From assembly GCA_903813345.2 (NCBI GenBank), contig CAIIXF020000007.1, positions 2,425,730 to 2,489,729 on the forward strand: a stretch of 64,000 nucleotides of DNA. Direction: 5' to 3'. A program made the translations under genes and the position numbers. A model generated the notes under the pieces. The model saw nothing but the letters and a program-made list of their open reading frames with translations. It searched no databases and was not told the DNA's origin. Below, piece after piece: positions 44,976 through 58,100 of the stretch (position 1 is its first letter; each line of letters starts with the position of its first letter). Source of the DNA: Owenia fusiformis (lineage: Eukaryota > Annelida > Polychaeta > Sabellida > Oweniidae).

Positions 44976-47085
44976 CATACCTGCCAACCTAAGACCAAAA
45001 TTTTGCGGTAGATTTTATTTAAATTGCTGTATTTTTGCGGTAGATTTTTTCAAAATACGGTAGTTTTTGCGGTATTTTTCAACAAGATTGCGGTAGTTTT
45101 TGCGGTAGATTTTAGAAAAAAACGGTAGTTTTTGCGGTAGATTTAAAAAAAACTGTAGTTTTTGCGATAGATTTAAAAAATACGGTAGTTTTTGCGGTAG
45201 ATTTTAAAAAAATACTGTAGTTTCAGAGGTTTGCGGTAGAATTTTGAAAAAGTGGTAGTTTTGCGGAAGATTTAGAAAAAATGCGGTAGTTTTACGGTAG
45301 ATTTTTTAAAATGCGGTAGTTTTTACGGTAGTTTTTTGAAAAACCGGTAGTTTTGGGAAAGATTCTGAAAAAAATGCGGTAGTTTTACGGTAGATTTTGA
45401 AAAAATGCGGTAGTTTTTACGGAAGCTTTTTGAAAAACTGGTAGTTTTGCGGAAAATTTTGAAAAATGCGGTAGTTTTACGGTAGATTTTGAAAATTGCG
45501 GTAGTTTTTACGGTATTTTTTTGAACCGATACTTTTGCGGAAGATTTCGAAAAAATACGGTAGTTTTACGGTAGATTTTGAAAATTGCAGTAGTTTTTAC
45601 GGTAATTTTTTGAAAAACTGGTACTTTTGCGGAAGATTTGCCAAAATGCGGTATTTTTCGGTAGATTTTGAAAAATGCGGTAGTTAAACCTTTATACAAT
45701 GCGGTTTTCTATATTAATACAATGTTTACGTGGTCATATTGTTGTTGTTATTGTGATTACATATTTTACTGCAAGAGTGCTTTTGATAATAACAGTTTGT
45801 AAAGCAGAACTACCACCTGAGAATTATACGAAACTATTATTTTCAAGAAATAATAGATATACTATTTTCAAGAATAAATAGAGACTAAACACTTTTTATT
45901 CTTCATTTACCATGCCTACAATGGATTGACAGCAACTTTTGATTTTAATGTTTCAGCAAAATGTAGCAGAACTACCACCTGAGAATTATACGAAACTATT
46001 ATTTTCAAGAAATAATAGATATACTATTTTCAAGAATAAATAGAGACTAAACACTTTTTATTCTTCATTTAAGCTACCATGCCTACAATGGACTGACAGC
46101 AACTTTTTTACTCACCATCTTAGATGATCTATCACTTTTACGAATTGAAATGACAGACATAATGTTCATATAACATTGGAATCATATGGTATTAAATATT
46201 GATTTGTTCACTCGCAAGTCTCTAATGATATCAATGTCATGTGTTTGTCTGGCACAAATAGAAAATAAGTACAGGTCAATTGTCTTTCAAAAATAATCTG
46301 TCATGAGCGTTTGCTGAAACCTTTCCCCTGAGACATCGTTCAGATTCGGATATCACAATACTTTTATAATAAACCAGAACTCAATGCTTTATTTTTTAAT
46401 TATGTATTTGTTACTGATAATGTGTTCTGATGAAAAATACAACATTTTATCGTTCTGTAAACAAATTGATACGCTAAATATGCATACGCATTTCCACTCA
46501 TTTATTTAGAAGCGCAACTAAAATCATATTTTTGTTGCATTCGGAATAAAGATCTGTGTACAAAAGGGTTTGGTTAACTACAAAAATCATGGCAGAAAGA
46601 ATTCTTTCTAGCAAGTGGTAGTTGGTGTTTGGACTGATTACACGCAAGCTTACTTAGATAAATGCGCAATAACCTGATAACCACAGACCTGCCGATACCT
46701 ATTTATATTCGGGTTGGTGAAGGAATATTACAGGGACAGTACAGGAAGACTTCAATTTTTCAGCATTTCTCAATAACAATAACGGGAAATTTTACGGTAG
46801 TTTGAACAAAAATACTGTTGATTTTAGCAGAAATACGGTAGATTTTCGAAAATTTACGGTAGATTTTCAAAAATTTACGGTAGATTTTACGGCCGTTCTC
46901 ATGGAATAAACGAGTTTTTTAAAAAGAAAATTTACGGTAGATTACGAAAAAAATACGGTAGATTTTTTTACGGGCGTTTTTACGGGAAAAAAATGGTATT
47001 TTTTACGGTAGTTTGTCATTTTTTTACGGAAAAACGAAAAATTTACGGTAGATTCCCGTAAAAATACGGTAGTTTGGCAGGTATG
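44976..47085. mobile_element. 2.1-kb TIR element filled with GCGGTAGTTTT tandem repeats, 5-bp TSD
   Basis: Ends CATACCTGCCAA and TTGGCAGGTATG are inverted and flanked by CGTTA (44971-44975 and 47086-47090). The left 700 bp (about 45000-45690) is an imperfect array of TGCGGTAGTTTT(T)ACGGTAGATTTTGAAAA-like units of about 30 bp; the right 300 bp has the inverse-like ACGGTAGATTTT series. The core has a ~140-bp tandem duplication (about 45801-45941 and 45966-46105). No transposase. Superfamily unassigned. Confidence 0.82.
45801..46105. repeat. ~140-bp direct duplication inside the 2.1-kb element
   Basis: GCAGAACTACCACCTGAGAA through AATGGA(T/C)TGACAGCAACTTTT is present twice, about 166 bp apart. 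The copies differ by only a few bases and a 4-bp insertion (AGCT) in the second. Confidence 0.85.
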
Positions 47086-47575
47086 CGTTATCACTGCACG
47101 GGAGTTCGCATGCAAAAAGATGGCAAATAAAGATGGCAGCAGCAGCTGATTGAATCATGACAGAAACTATACAAGTAAACTATTATTCCTTTTTTATATT
47201 ATAAATATTTTTGTAGGGATATGAATTCAACATGAATCAACCTTTTTGTATATTTATATCATCGGAACGTAAAGTATCAAATAAAGATATGAATATTCCG
47301 AAGACTAAAAGATTCGAGACTAAAATCGTTTATTGTCATTTTGGCCGTGCTAAAGACAGAGAAATTTGAACTCGATTTTCCCTTTATTGTTGTGATGTTT
47401 CCTTTAAAAAAACTTATGCAGTAACATGGATTAATATACAAGTTATAGGACACTTTCTTTCGTTGAGGCACTTGGTTCCCCAGATCACAGGTAAATGAAC
47501 TCAATAACGTTTTAAATTGTACCGGAAGTTGTGATTTTTGGTTTTAATATTTTTTAGCCAATTCTTTAATTCCTA

Positions 47576-48423
47576 GAGCTCTGATCATTTGTCGGAATCG
47601 TCGATTGGCGATCGAAATGTCACTTCGACATCGACATAAGCGTCCAAGGTCGACATAGAAATAATACGATGATAAACAAAGAACATACCTTAATTTCCCA
47701 ACATACTTTTATCGACCTACTTTTATCACTCTTGTTGAGATAATGGTTGCATTATCTAACAGAATTTACAGCGAATTTAAATATTGTGTTTTTCCCCCAT
47801 TTTATTTTTATGTTCTCGTTTCACATCTCGTTTTCGATCTCGAGAAGTCGTCTGTAGGGGCCTCTGATCTGAACGGTAAGTCATTTTATTCAATTTCGTT
47901 GATATTCTTACAAAGTTTTAACTAGAATTACAATCCGTACAATTTGTAGACGTTTGTATAATGTCCACAATTGAACATTAACTGGATTGTAGTTAAATAA
48001 ATTGATATGTTAGTAAACATATGTATTGTTGTATTGAAAATTGAGATTCGTGTGTGGCTTTGGCTTGCATTGCTACTGGGCTATTCGAAGTGCTGCAACG
48101 GGACGAGTCGGATCCACTGGAAGTGTAAGTAGCAGAACAATAACAATGGAGGTTCGTATTCAAAGTTTGTTTATTTACTTCTCGATCTCTAACATACATA
48201 CGTACAGTATATGCATATTAATCTATAATATCAATATACAGTACATGCGAGGGGTCAGGATAGACAATGTATGCTCATTTTTTACCGGAAGTAAAATCTA
48301 AGTTAACTAATTTTGATTTTTTTCTTTGCCGATTTTTTGTGGAGATTTAATTCCGACAGTCGATACTGTCGTCGACCTTGGGCTTCGACATGTCGACATC
48401 AGATTCTATTTCGACCAGAGCTC
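47576..48423. mobile_element. TIR element, 848 bp, TA TSD
   Basis: Ends GAGCTCTGATC and GACCAGAGCTC are inverted (one mismatch) and flanked by TA (47574-47575 and 48424-48425). Inside, TCGGAAT..., CGACAT and CAAGGTCGAC motifs recur inverted at the other end. Likely Tc1/mariner class; non-autonomous. Confidence 0.75.
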
Positions 48424-48481
48424 TATTAATTCCAGATGAAATCACCTCTAGCCAAGTATTGGCTAGAGACTCGATTAATGT

Positions 48482-48925
48482 ATGGTCAGAATGACCCCAA
48501 ACATGATGTTCAAATACCCTTTTCAGCCCTCTGAAAATGTGACTAAAAAATAGCTCAAAGTAGGCGCTTAGGAAACATCTGACACTGAACAGAATCTTTT
48601 GAATTTTTCAGAATATGTGCCCAATATATTGCTCTAAATGTTACAATCTTTGAAAATTTGATGTCATTCATAGAAAAAGAAAAAATGAAAAAAACTGAAT
48701 TGAAAAGCGATCTATTTTCCTTTTTATGACCGCCATTTTTGTTTCAGACAATTTTCTAAAATATCAAAGATTGTATCATTTAGAGCAATTTGTTGGGCAC
48801 ATTTTCTGAAAAATACAAAAGATTCTGTTCCTACCTTTCCTAATGCCTACTTTTAGCTATTTTTCGGTCACATTTTCAGAGGGCTGAAAAAGTTATTTCA
48901 TCATGTTTGGGGCGATTCTGACCAT
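48482..48925. mobile_element. Foldback element, 444 bp, ~180-bp arms
   Basis: ATGGTCAGAATGACCCCAAA (48482) is the inverse of TTTGGGGCGATTCTGACCAT (ends 48925). The arms continue with CAGCCCTCTGAAAATGTGAC, AATAGCT, ACAGAATCTTTTG and TTGCTCTAAATG, all mirrored. There is no ORF, and no certain TSD. Confidence 0.8.
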
Positions 48926-50196
48926 GTACATTGTGATCCTGGTCATGTAAATGATATGTGTAACTAGTTAAATTGACTGGAGGTCAAAGCAGAACTCTGT
49001 TATCTCGGTTCAAAAAATGTTTGAAATCAAGCATGGTATTGTCACTTCCTGTTTTGTCATTACCACAGCACCTAGCTTTGCCCAAGTCGGTCTCTTTTAC
49101 TTATTTTGATTTCTATTATGACCGCCAAGTACCCAAGAGAAAGCCATGTGCTTTACCAACCAAATATCTATGTTGGTAAAAGTTGACCAATCAACGACGG
49201 CCCTGCAGGGTTAGCTCATTATTATGCACGGTCCAAAACAAGTACACTTTTCACTGGGACTTTTCACGAACAAATCTTGCACAAATTCATCATGAAAATA
49301 CAAATATTTTATCAGATAAATATCAATCAGAGTTTAGTGGATGCCGTAGTCGTAGTTATCAGGTAGACAGGAAGTTTGTTTTGTTTATGCAGGTCAACCT
49401 GATAATGTTTTGATTGGTCAATCAGCCTGAAGTCACACGTCGTGTCCATGCTATCTTGTCAATCAATAAGGTTTCGCGATACCCCTGATAGCGTAGTATT
49501 ATGGTAAACTCGAAACCGCTGAATAACTCAGCATAATATCAGCGGAGATGTATTGGATTGTACAAGGCGGTAATAATTCAAGATCAGATAAGTAAAAAAA
49601 TACCGACTTGGGCAAGACTACACAGCACCTTAAACTGTATATCTGCTTTAAATGGGCTTGTTGCAGATTATTGATGTAGATGTAGTTTGCTGTTACAAGA
49701 TATTGATACGGTTACCACTAGACTGTATCCTTCGTCTGTCAGTGAATAAATTCAGACTGTAAATCACCTATTGTAAAATGTGGTGTTGTATAAATGTTAG
49801 AAATAAGTTTGTACAATCTGATAAAATGATTACCTTATAAAGAACTTACAATATTATTTTTTCGTATATTGTCCTCTGTATACTGAAGATATTCATAAAA
49901 TTTACAGACACTTCTTGTAGCGAAGGCACTGATTAGGTCAAGCCATTTTGGCAATTCCAATTCTCACGATAAACGAGATTTAACCAGTGACATCAGTCTA
50001 TTTGTAAACAAATAACACGTGGAGCGGACGGAGCAACATTACGGAAGCGTATTTATAAATTTGTTCGGGAATTTATTAGTAATTTATTACCTTTATCCCG
50101 ATTGATTTTCGTCATTTATAGTAAATAGAATATTCATGAAGAAGGCCGAGATAATCAAGTGGTCATGCATTTGAAGTTAAAGGCATTGATTTCGCG

Positions 50197-50226
50197 ATCT
50201 ACTTATGAACATATCCTGAAGTTTTG
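50197..50226 (+). other. Possible 5'UTR exon end of the zinc-finger gene
   Basis: TTTTG|GTGAGT at 50226/50227 is a good donor without a preceding long ORF, and the first coding exon of the zinc-finger gene begins behind a TTCCAG acceptor at 52071. The link is inference from splice-site quality only. Confidence 0.25.
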
Positions 50227-50290
50227 GTGAGTCTGAACATTTCATTATTATTCCATCGAATGAAGTTCGGAGGAATATAGTGAATGTCTC

Positions 50291-50339
50291 TGTCCGTCCG
50301 TCCGTCCGTCCGTCCGTCCGTCCGTCCGTCCGTCCGTCC
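50291..50339. repeat. (GTCC)n microsatellite, ~12 units
   Basis: An uninterrupted TGTCCGTCCGTCC... run. It is followed by the imprecise repeats at 50400-50900 and probably belongs to the same transposon-derived block. Confidence 0.95.
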
Positions 50340-50394
50340 AGGCAATAACTCAAATACCGTTGGCCCGATTTTGTTCATATTTTGTACACATAAT

Positions 50395-50905
50395 ATACCC
50401 TGAGAGTAGAAGTTCTGCTCAAAAGCCGATTTTCAAAATGGCAGCTCATTTAAAAATGGCGGCCATTTTAGTGCCGATTTTACAGTAATTTAGGTGCAAT
50501 ATGTAAAACTGTAATAGCAATATGTTTTAAATGTAAAAAAATTATATAGGACATTAATAAAGCTAGAAATGTAGATATTAAAGAAGCACATGGCAGCCAT
50601 CTTGAAAAATGGCGGCCTTTACTCGTTATTTTACGATTTTTGCTGTAACTCGAAAAGTAGTGGAGGTATTTTGGTCATATTTGGTATGTGAATACTATAA
50701 GCATGGTACACTGTCTAATGACATTTTTGGAAGAAGGCGGCCATTTTGAAAAATGGCCACCATTTTAACGTAACTACTATAACTCGAAAAGTAGTCTAGC
50801 GATTTTGTTCATATTTGGTATGTGAATACGTTTAAGCATGGTACACTGTCTAATGACACTTTTGGTAGAAGGTGGCCATTTTGAAAAATGGCTGCCATTT
50901 TTGCT
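50395..50905. repeat. Imprecise tandem repeats with GGCGGCCATTTT motif
   Basis: Units containing TCATATTTGGTATGTGAATA, CATGGTACACTGTCTAATGA and GGCCATTTTGAAAAATGG recur, clearest at about 50640-50765 and 50775-50895 (unit ~130 bp). Several NGGCCATTTTGAAAAATGGC short palindromes are present. Confidence 0.75.
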
Positions 50906-51143
50906 ATATATTTTGTTTGTAAATATGCCAGCCATGGCTGTTCGATCTGATTAATGCTACGCTTTGGCATTGCTGTTGTCTAGTTTTATATCAACTTGTA
51001 CCCGCCTATTTACAAATATTTTTGCTTCTAGTTGAAGATGAACATCTCTTCAACATATTCACCAATTTTCAAGGTGAACATTCTTGTAATAAACGAGAAA
51101 TTTATGTGCACAAAATATCGCCGAGATTTCCATGCAAAGGGTA

Positions 51144-51181
51144 TCAATCATAACAGACCGAATATTATATTCGGTCTGTGG
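51144..51181. repeat. Perfect 12-bp palindromic hairpin
   Basis: ACAGACCGAATA-TTA-TATTCGGTCTGT within the dispersed repeat region. Confidence 0.6.
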
Positions 51182-51212
51182 GATACATACTACTGTGACC
51201 ACACCGTTTTTC

Positions 51213-51560
51213 AGATAACTGAATCTGGAGAGAGCTACCACTGTAAAGCTACCTGTTTCAGAAAATTGTTCTGCTCTACAAAGTCTCGAAAATCACTCCG
51301 CCATCTCTAAAATTTCTGTTTCAAATCAAACTTGTAAATGTTTCGTGCTAGATTAGTTCTTACCCTATCGAGAATAACCTTGATTTATTTATCAAACACT
51401 AGATGGCGCTGCGGCGGGTAAGAAAATGAGAAAAAGCTTTTTTATACATGGAACCAAATAACCGCTGGTATCCCTACTCCAAACTATATTCTAATAATGA
51501 CACGGTTGAATGATTTTGTGCCAGAGAGCTTGTTTTTCTTAAACATTAGAGTGCTTTAAG
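51213..51560 (+). repeat. Dispersed repeat (copy B)
   Basis: CTGTAAAGCTACCTGTTTCA through CATTTATCAAACACTAGATG-like text to TTTGTGCCAGAGAGCTTG. The reverse complement occurs at 36690-37450 and 61795-61995. Short ORFs here are not conserved between copies. Confidence 0.8.
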
Positions 51561-52106
51561 ACATTTTGAGCAAAAACCTTAAGGTACAGCTGGAAAATAA
51601 CATTTTGGTAAAAATTGCTATACCTGCGCATGTTATTTTCTGGTACAAAATAAAGTATGAAGGCATGTGTTAATTTCCTTGCTTTTTTCAGGAAAGTATC
51701 ATTACATTGTCTTCTTTTAGAATATCTGGTAAGAGTTCAATGGGAACTCAAGGAAATTCTGATATTTCTCACTTCCTATTTTTCCAAATTTGTGTGTGAG
51801 TGAGCGAGTAATTAATTATCCCATCTCCGCTGTCCATGTGTATCTGACAATTTGCATAGCATTTAATACATACATATGTACATTTTAGTAAAAATTGTCA
51901 AATGTATCATCACATAGGTGGAACACTTCACATTAATTTGACACATTGGCTTGAAACACAGTCTCCTAAGAAGAGCTCCTTTTGAGAAATCATAAACATT
52001 TATTTCCCTTACAGATTTTACTGTATTATTTAGCAAAGTCCATCTATTGAGTGTTTAATTATACTTCCAGGTTGTGATTACTTCATAGAGAGCATTAAAA
52101 AGTGTG

Positions 52107-55100
52107 ATGGATCCAGCTGAAGCAAGACGGCAATGGCTTCTACAAAATAAAGTAAGAATATGTAGTAATTTTTACATACACAACTATACATAACATGATT
52201 TTCTTTATATTGATTCTTTATTTAACATAGTGTGATACTACAAACTGTTGTTCAATATTTTTATTGTACATAAAAAAGGCACAATATTGTCGTCAGCTTG
52301 ATGGGCGGGCGGCGTCTCACTTTCTTGTCATCACGATTCTGGGAAAACCACTTGATGAATTTACTTCAAATTTTCACACACGTTACATGGTAAGAAGTTC
52401 TAGAGCTGATTAACTTTTTGGCTGCCATCTTGCATTCTGGTGGTCATCTTGGAAGTTTTTAAATAAATCTTGTCATCACGATTCAATGAAAGCCATTCAA
52501 CTGATTTACTTGAAATTTTCACACATGTTACATGGTAAGAAATTCTAAGAGCTGATTAACTTTTCGGCAGCCATCTTGCATTCTGGCCGCCATTTTGGAA
52601 GTTTTTAGTTAAATCTTATCATCAAGATTCCAGGAAAACCACTTAACGGATTTTCTTCAAATTTTTACATATGTTACACGGTAAGAAGTTCTAGAACTGA
52701 TAAACTTTTTGGCAGCCATCTTGTTTTCTGACAGCCATCTTGGAAGTTTTTAGATAAATCTTATCATTGCAAAACCACTGTCCAAACAGATTTAGTTCAA
52801 AATTTCACAAATTAATATTACATGATAAGAAGTTCTAGAGCTGATTAGCTTTTCAGCGGCCATGTAGCCAGGCCATCTTGGAAGTTTTTAGATAAATCTT
52901 GTCATCGTGATTCCAGGAAAACCACAAATGAATTTCTTTCAAATTTTCACACATGATTCATGGTAAGGAGTTCTAGAGCTGATTAACTTTTCGGTGGCCA
53001 TCTTTCATTCTGGTGGCCATCTTGGAAGTTTCTAGATAAATCTTGTCATCACGATTTCAGGAAAATCACTCGACGGATTCACTTCAAATTTTCACACATG
53101 TTACATGGTAAGGAGTTCTAGAGCTGATCAACTTTTCGGTGGCCATCTTTCATTCTGGTGGCCATCTTGGAAGTTTCTAGATAAATCTTGTCATCACGAT
53201 TTTCACAAATTAATATTACATGATAAGAAGTTCTAGAGCTGATTAGCTTTTCAGCGGCCATCTTGCATTCTGGTGGCCAGGCCATCTTGGAAGTTTTTAG
53301 ATAAATCTTGTCATCGTGATTCCAGGAAAACCACAAATGAATTTCTTTCAAATTTTCACACATGATTCATGGTAAGGAGTTCTAGAGCTGATTAACTTTT
53401 CGGTGGCCATCTTGCATTCTGGTGGCCATCTTGGAAGTTTCTAGATAAATCTTGTCATCACGATTTCAGGAAAATCACTCGACGGATTCACTTCAAATTT
53501 TCACACATGTTACATGGTAAGGAGTTCTAGAGCTGATTAACTTTTCGGTGGCCATCTTGCATTCTGGTGGTCATCTAGGAAGTTTTTAGATAAATTTTGT
53601 CATCATGATTCCATGAAAACATTTAACTGATTTACTTGAAATTTTCACACATTTTACATGGTAAGAAATTCTAAGATCTGATTAACTTTTCGGTAGCCAT
53701 CTTGCATTCTGGCTGCCATTTTGGAAGTTTTTAGATAAATCTTATCATCGCGATTCCAGGAAAACCACTTAACAGATTTGCTTCAAATTTTTACATATGT
53801 TACATGGTAATCTTTTTTCAGAAGAAAGTTTGTGATAGTCGTGCAAATGACGATTTACCTTGTTTTCAAAAATGTCTTAAAACTAGAGAAAGATCATTTT
53901 CCCCAAGGCATGATTTTGCATTCCAAAATACAAGTACTTGTGCCCTGTGGTTGTGAAAGGATCATTTTTTTATTTATTTATTGTTTTCTGAATAGCTTCA
54001 ATTTACATGCCATCTTAAGTCTAGTATCTTCCATTCAAATAACAAAGATTCAAGCAAGCAATTTATGGTACAAACAAAAATTTCAGTGATTTCAACTGGC
54101 AGATGCAATACACTAACTTTTGAGATGAAGAAATTTCAGAATGTCTGCCATTAACTGGATTAAGGAATGTTACCAAAAAGATGACTTTTGTAACATTCGT
54201 AAGCCATTTGGAATGTATATCAGAAGTTAGTGGACATTTTGAAACTACATTTTTTCAAAAACTAAAGTGAATGGTTGGATAAGTTAAGATTTCTGAAACT
54301 TTTATCACCTAGGGAGAATGTAACAAATGCATGTTAGAATAGTTTGAGGTAAGAATTAGGCTAGTGCTGAAAAATATTGACTTTTGAAAAATAACATAAT
54401 AGGGCTGAACCTGACATCTGCATGACTACACTTCAGGGTAGGGAAGGCACTCAAGAAAAAATAACATATTTATCCCTTCAAGAAAATATTCTAGGGTGGA
54501 AATACCAGCTGAGGCTTTTTTTTAGCCCTATAAGAATTTATGTTGCAGGCTATGATTCCCAACTAAGCTTAATCAGGGCTAGTTTTGGGATTCCGTTAAT
54601 CGCTAATGACTCAATTTTATTCTTTAATAGGAAGAGTTTACTTCTACCTGCCATAGTAGTTCCTTAGTGCCAGATGGGGAGCATAACTCGCCTAGTGGTC
54701 GTGTGACAGTAACTCGTGTCACTAAAACCACACTTGTCACTAACATGATTCCCTTATGTAATCCCCAACACATCATTCCAGCCTATTGTCCTGTCATTGT
54801 GGTATTCAGTTCTTTTTGATTACTTTCTATGTTTGTATTAGCTAAACCTTTGCTATTATGAATCTACATGTACATGTGCAATTGAAAGCTCTGTTTTATA
54901 AACTGTTAGATTCATGAAAGCAGATTAATATATATGAATTTATATTTTGTTCTGATGTAAGGGATAGTGTTTCACTGTGAATATCTTTCACTTCTCTGTG
55001 AAAAGTTACCAAGATCTAACGAAAATAGAACAAAATATAATAATTTTGTTTTATTTCTCACTGTCATGTTTCTAATTCAGTAACGTTGTATCTCAATGTA

Positions 55101-58100
55101 ATTTATGAGGCCCTTAAGAAAAAAGCCATGGTAGCCATGATATTCCATGGTGCGTCCATGGTTTTCCATGGAAATTCATGATTTTTCATGGTATTTTCCA
55201 TGTAATTTCATGGACGTCCATGGTAATCTTCCATGGATATTTACCATGATCTTCCATGGTAATGAGTGTTTTGGTAATTGGTTTTTCATGGAATGCCATG
55301 TTTTTACCATGATACTAAGTGACTTGGAGTTGTAAAATCAACAATTTTGGCAGTTTTTGTATTTACCAAAATCTTCCAAATTGAATCAATGTTTAAATGA
55401 ATGAATCCAAGCTGGATTGAGACTAATCATAGAGAGAAGAATATGATGTCCCCGTCAATTTTTTGAGAAAGTCAACCCCCTTGGCAAAAGCTGGCTTCGG
55501 GCCTGGAATACAACCATGCACCTTATTTTCATAATCTAGATCTATGTTTAGTTCTATGATAAAGATATTTTCATAATCTAGACATGTTTACTTGGAGTTT
55601 TTAATCCTATTTGGTTTTATTTGATCAACAATGAGTTTTAGACTTGCACTGTCTACACTCACAGACAATTATAATTACTGAAGAGGAAGCACTCATCATA
55701 AATAATAACAATTAAGATCATAATACATGTATTTTAGAATTATGCAAATGAACTATATAATCTGTTGCAAAGAGAAATTTTAACACTAATTTGAGAGTTA
55801 AGAAACCTAATTAACATGGAACAATGACAACCAAATATTTAACAATTATGCAAATGATTATGACTTCTTTTTAAATAGATTACATAATTATAATAACCTT
55901 AGTACATAGACAAATAGATTTTTGATCACTTAGGCATTACATTTCAGTTTGCAGTCATAGGCTTGTGTTTAATCCCCCACCTTAATTTCAAGTCAAAATT
56001 CTAAAAAGTATATGGATTTTTCAGACGATGTGCTCATAAAGGTTAAATGAGACTTTATTTGGAAAAGTTCAATGTTCATTATACATTATTCTTTTATCTG
56101 CATCCAAAAAGACCAAACAAATAGTCATGGAAAACCATGGATTTTCCAAAAGATCAAAAGAATAACCATGGAAAACCATGGCTTTTGATTGCACTTTCCA
56201 AAACATCAAAGAAATATCCATGGAAAAGCATGGCTTTCGATTGCAATCAACCGACTTCCATGGCTTTTGATTGTAGTTTCCTCAACTTCAAAGAAAGAAA
56301 CCATGGTTTTTCTTGCATTCTAAAATGTAAGACATGTAATTTAAGGAAAAGAGTTATTTATTTTTGAAATTATTTAATTTTAATTTTCATAACTGAATAT
56401 TAAAGAAACAATAAGAAAACAAAACAGAGGTAGGGCTAGTTTGACTTAATCTTTCCAAAAGACTACAAGTGTTTGGCCTAAAAAATAAGGAATCTCTGTC
56501 TCTGTATCTAGTCTTGATCTACACAAAAGCCCTATACATATTTCCCTTTGAAATCTTGTGGCCTACTCCGTGCTGCATTGACTGCATTATCATATTTCTT
56601 TTTAGAAAAGTTACATAATTTTTACATATTTGTAAGGAAGCTGAGTTTAATATGTTCCTGCTAAACCTAAAATAACATGAAATGTCCACCCTTTTTTCTC
56701 ACTGATAAGTCTCAGTCCAACTTGGATCTCTGTGTGTCCTGATAAAAACCATGACACGTCCATGAAAAAACAATTACCAAACCACTAATTACCATGGAAA
56801 ATCATGATAAATATCCATGTAAGATTACCATAGGTGTCCATGAATTTCCATGGAAAATACCATGAAAAACCATGAATTTCCATGGAAAACCATGGATTAC
56901 CATGGACGTACCATGGAATACCATGGTTACCATCTTTTTTCTTAAGGGGGGATATCAAAATGCAAGACTTTATTTCCCAATTAAAAGTTTAAACATAAGG
57001 TATCATTAGGGAAATATCTTTAATGTCACGTGACACCTGACAGTGAGAAATTATTGTTTCATGTTTTCGTGTTTCAAATGTTACCTTTGTTCGTGTTTCA
57101 AATGTTACCTAGTTCACATCAACGGTGAATGGCAGGCTTTTAATTGGCGAGCAAAGCGCCATCATTTTTGTTTACTTTTCCAAAGATATCACAATCTCCT
57201 ATGTAATATTAAGCTCTGATAAGCTCCAACAAATTGGTTGCCGCTTTGGGGGATCAATTATTTCCCGACTTGTTACGGTTCCTCATGCTTTGATCCTGCT
57301 TTGATCAGGCTTTGTTATGCTTGAAATCACGCTTTGATAAGCTTTATTATGCTTTATTTTGCTTTGATGCGATTATAGCGCTTTAAATCAGGCTCTCATC
57401 TGATACGATTACGTTGGTATCGTAGGAGAGCGTGAAAGAGCATGTGAGAACGTGAGGAAGCTTGCCAAGCGTAACAAAGCCTAACAAAGCGTGTCAATCC
57501 TTGATCAAAGCGTCTTGATTCGTGGGAAAGATAGAGTCCTTCATGAAAACGTAACAAAGTGTGGCAGATCTAAAGGGTCTGACCTCTTGTCAGATCTTCA
57601 TGCCAGATCGTAGCAAATCTTGAGACATCTTAACGAAGTGTGTCAAGTGGTGACAGACTGTGAAGAATGGGATCCCGCTTTGAACCAAGCTCTTTTAAGC
57701 TTTTCTACGCTTTGAGTCAAGCTTTGCTGAGCTTTGTTACGCACTCAGCGCTTTAATCAATTCGTGACAGAGCACCCAAAATGTTCAAACACCGTTGGTG
57801 TGAACTTAGCTTTACCATGTTTGTTATAAGTTCTGTTATGTTGTGTTAATATGGAATTGCATAATTTTTAAATCCAGAATACTAAATCATATTTTATAAG
57901 TATCCATTTTGAATCAGCATGCTTTGTTATTTAGACATTTATTTTTTAAAGAGTTAGTTTTGTTGAAGAACATGAACTGGTGTTTAATAGTATCTAAAGA
58001 AAAATAAACATGACTAGACTTTCAGTAAAATCAAGGTTTCAGGAGAACAACGAGCAAAATTATTGAAAGTTGAAATTTTTAACATAGACACACTTTTATT

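Noticed and set aside
44999-45690. Centromeric or telomeric satellite
   Set aside because: The tandem array lies entirely inside a TIR element bounded by a 5-bp TSD.
52318-53815. CRISPR-like array
   Set aside because: Units are about 143 bp with no constant repeat/variable spacer pattern, and the context is eukaryotic.
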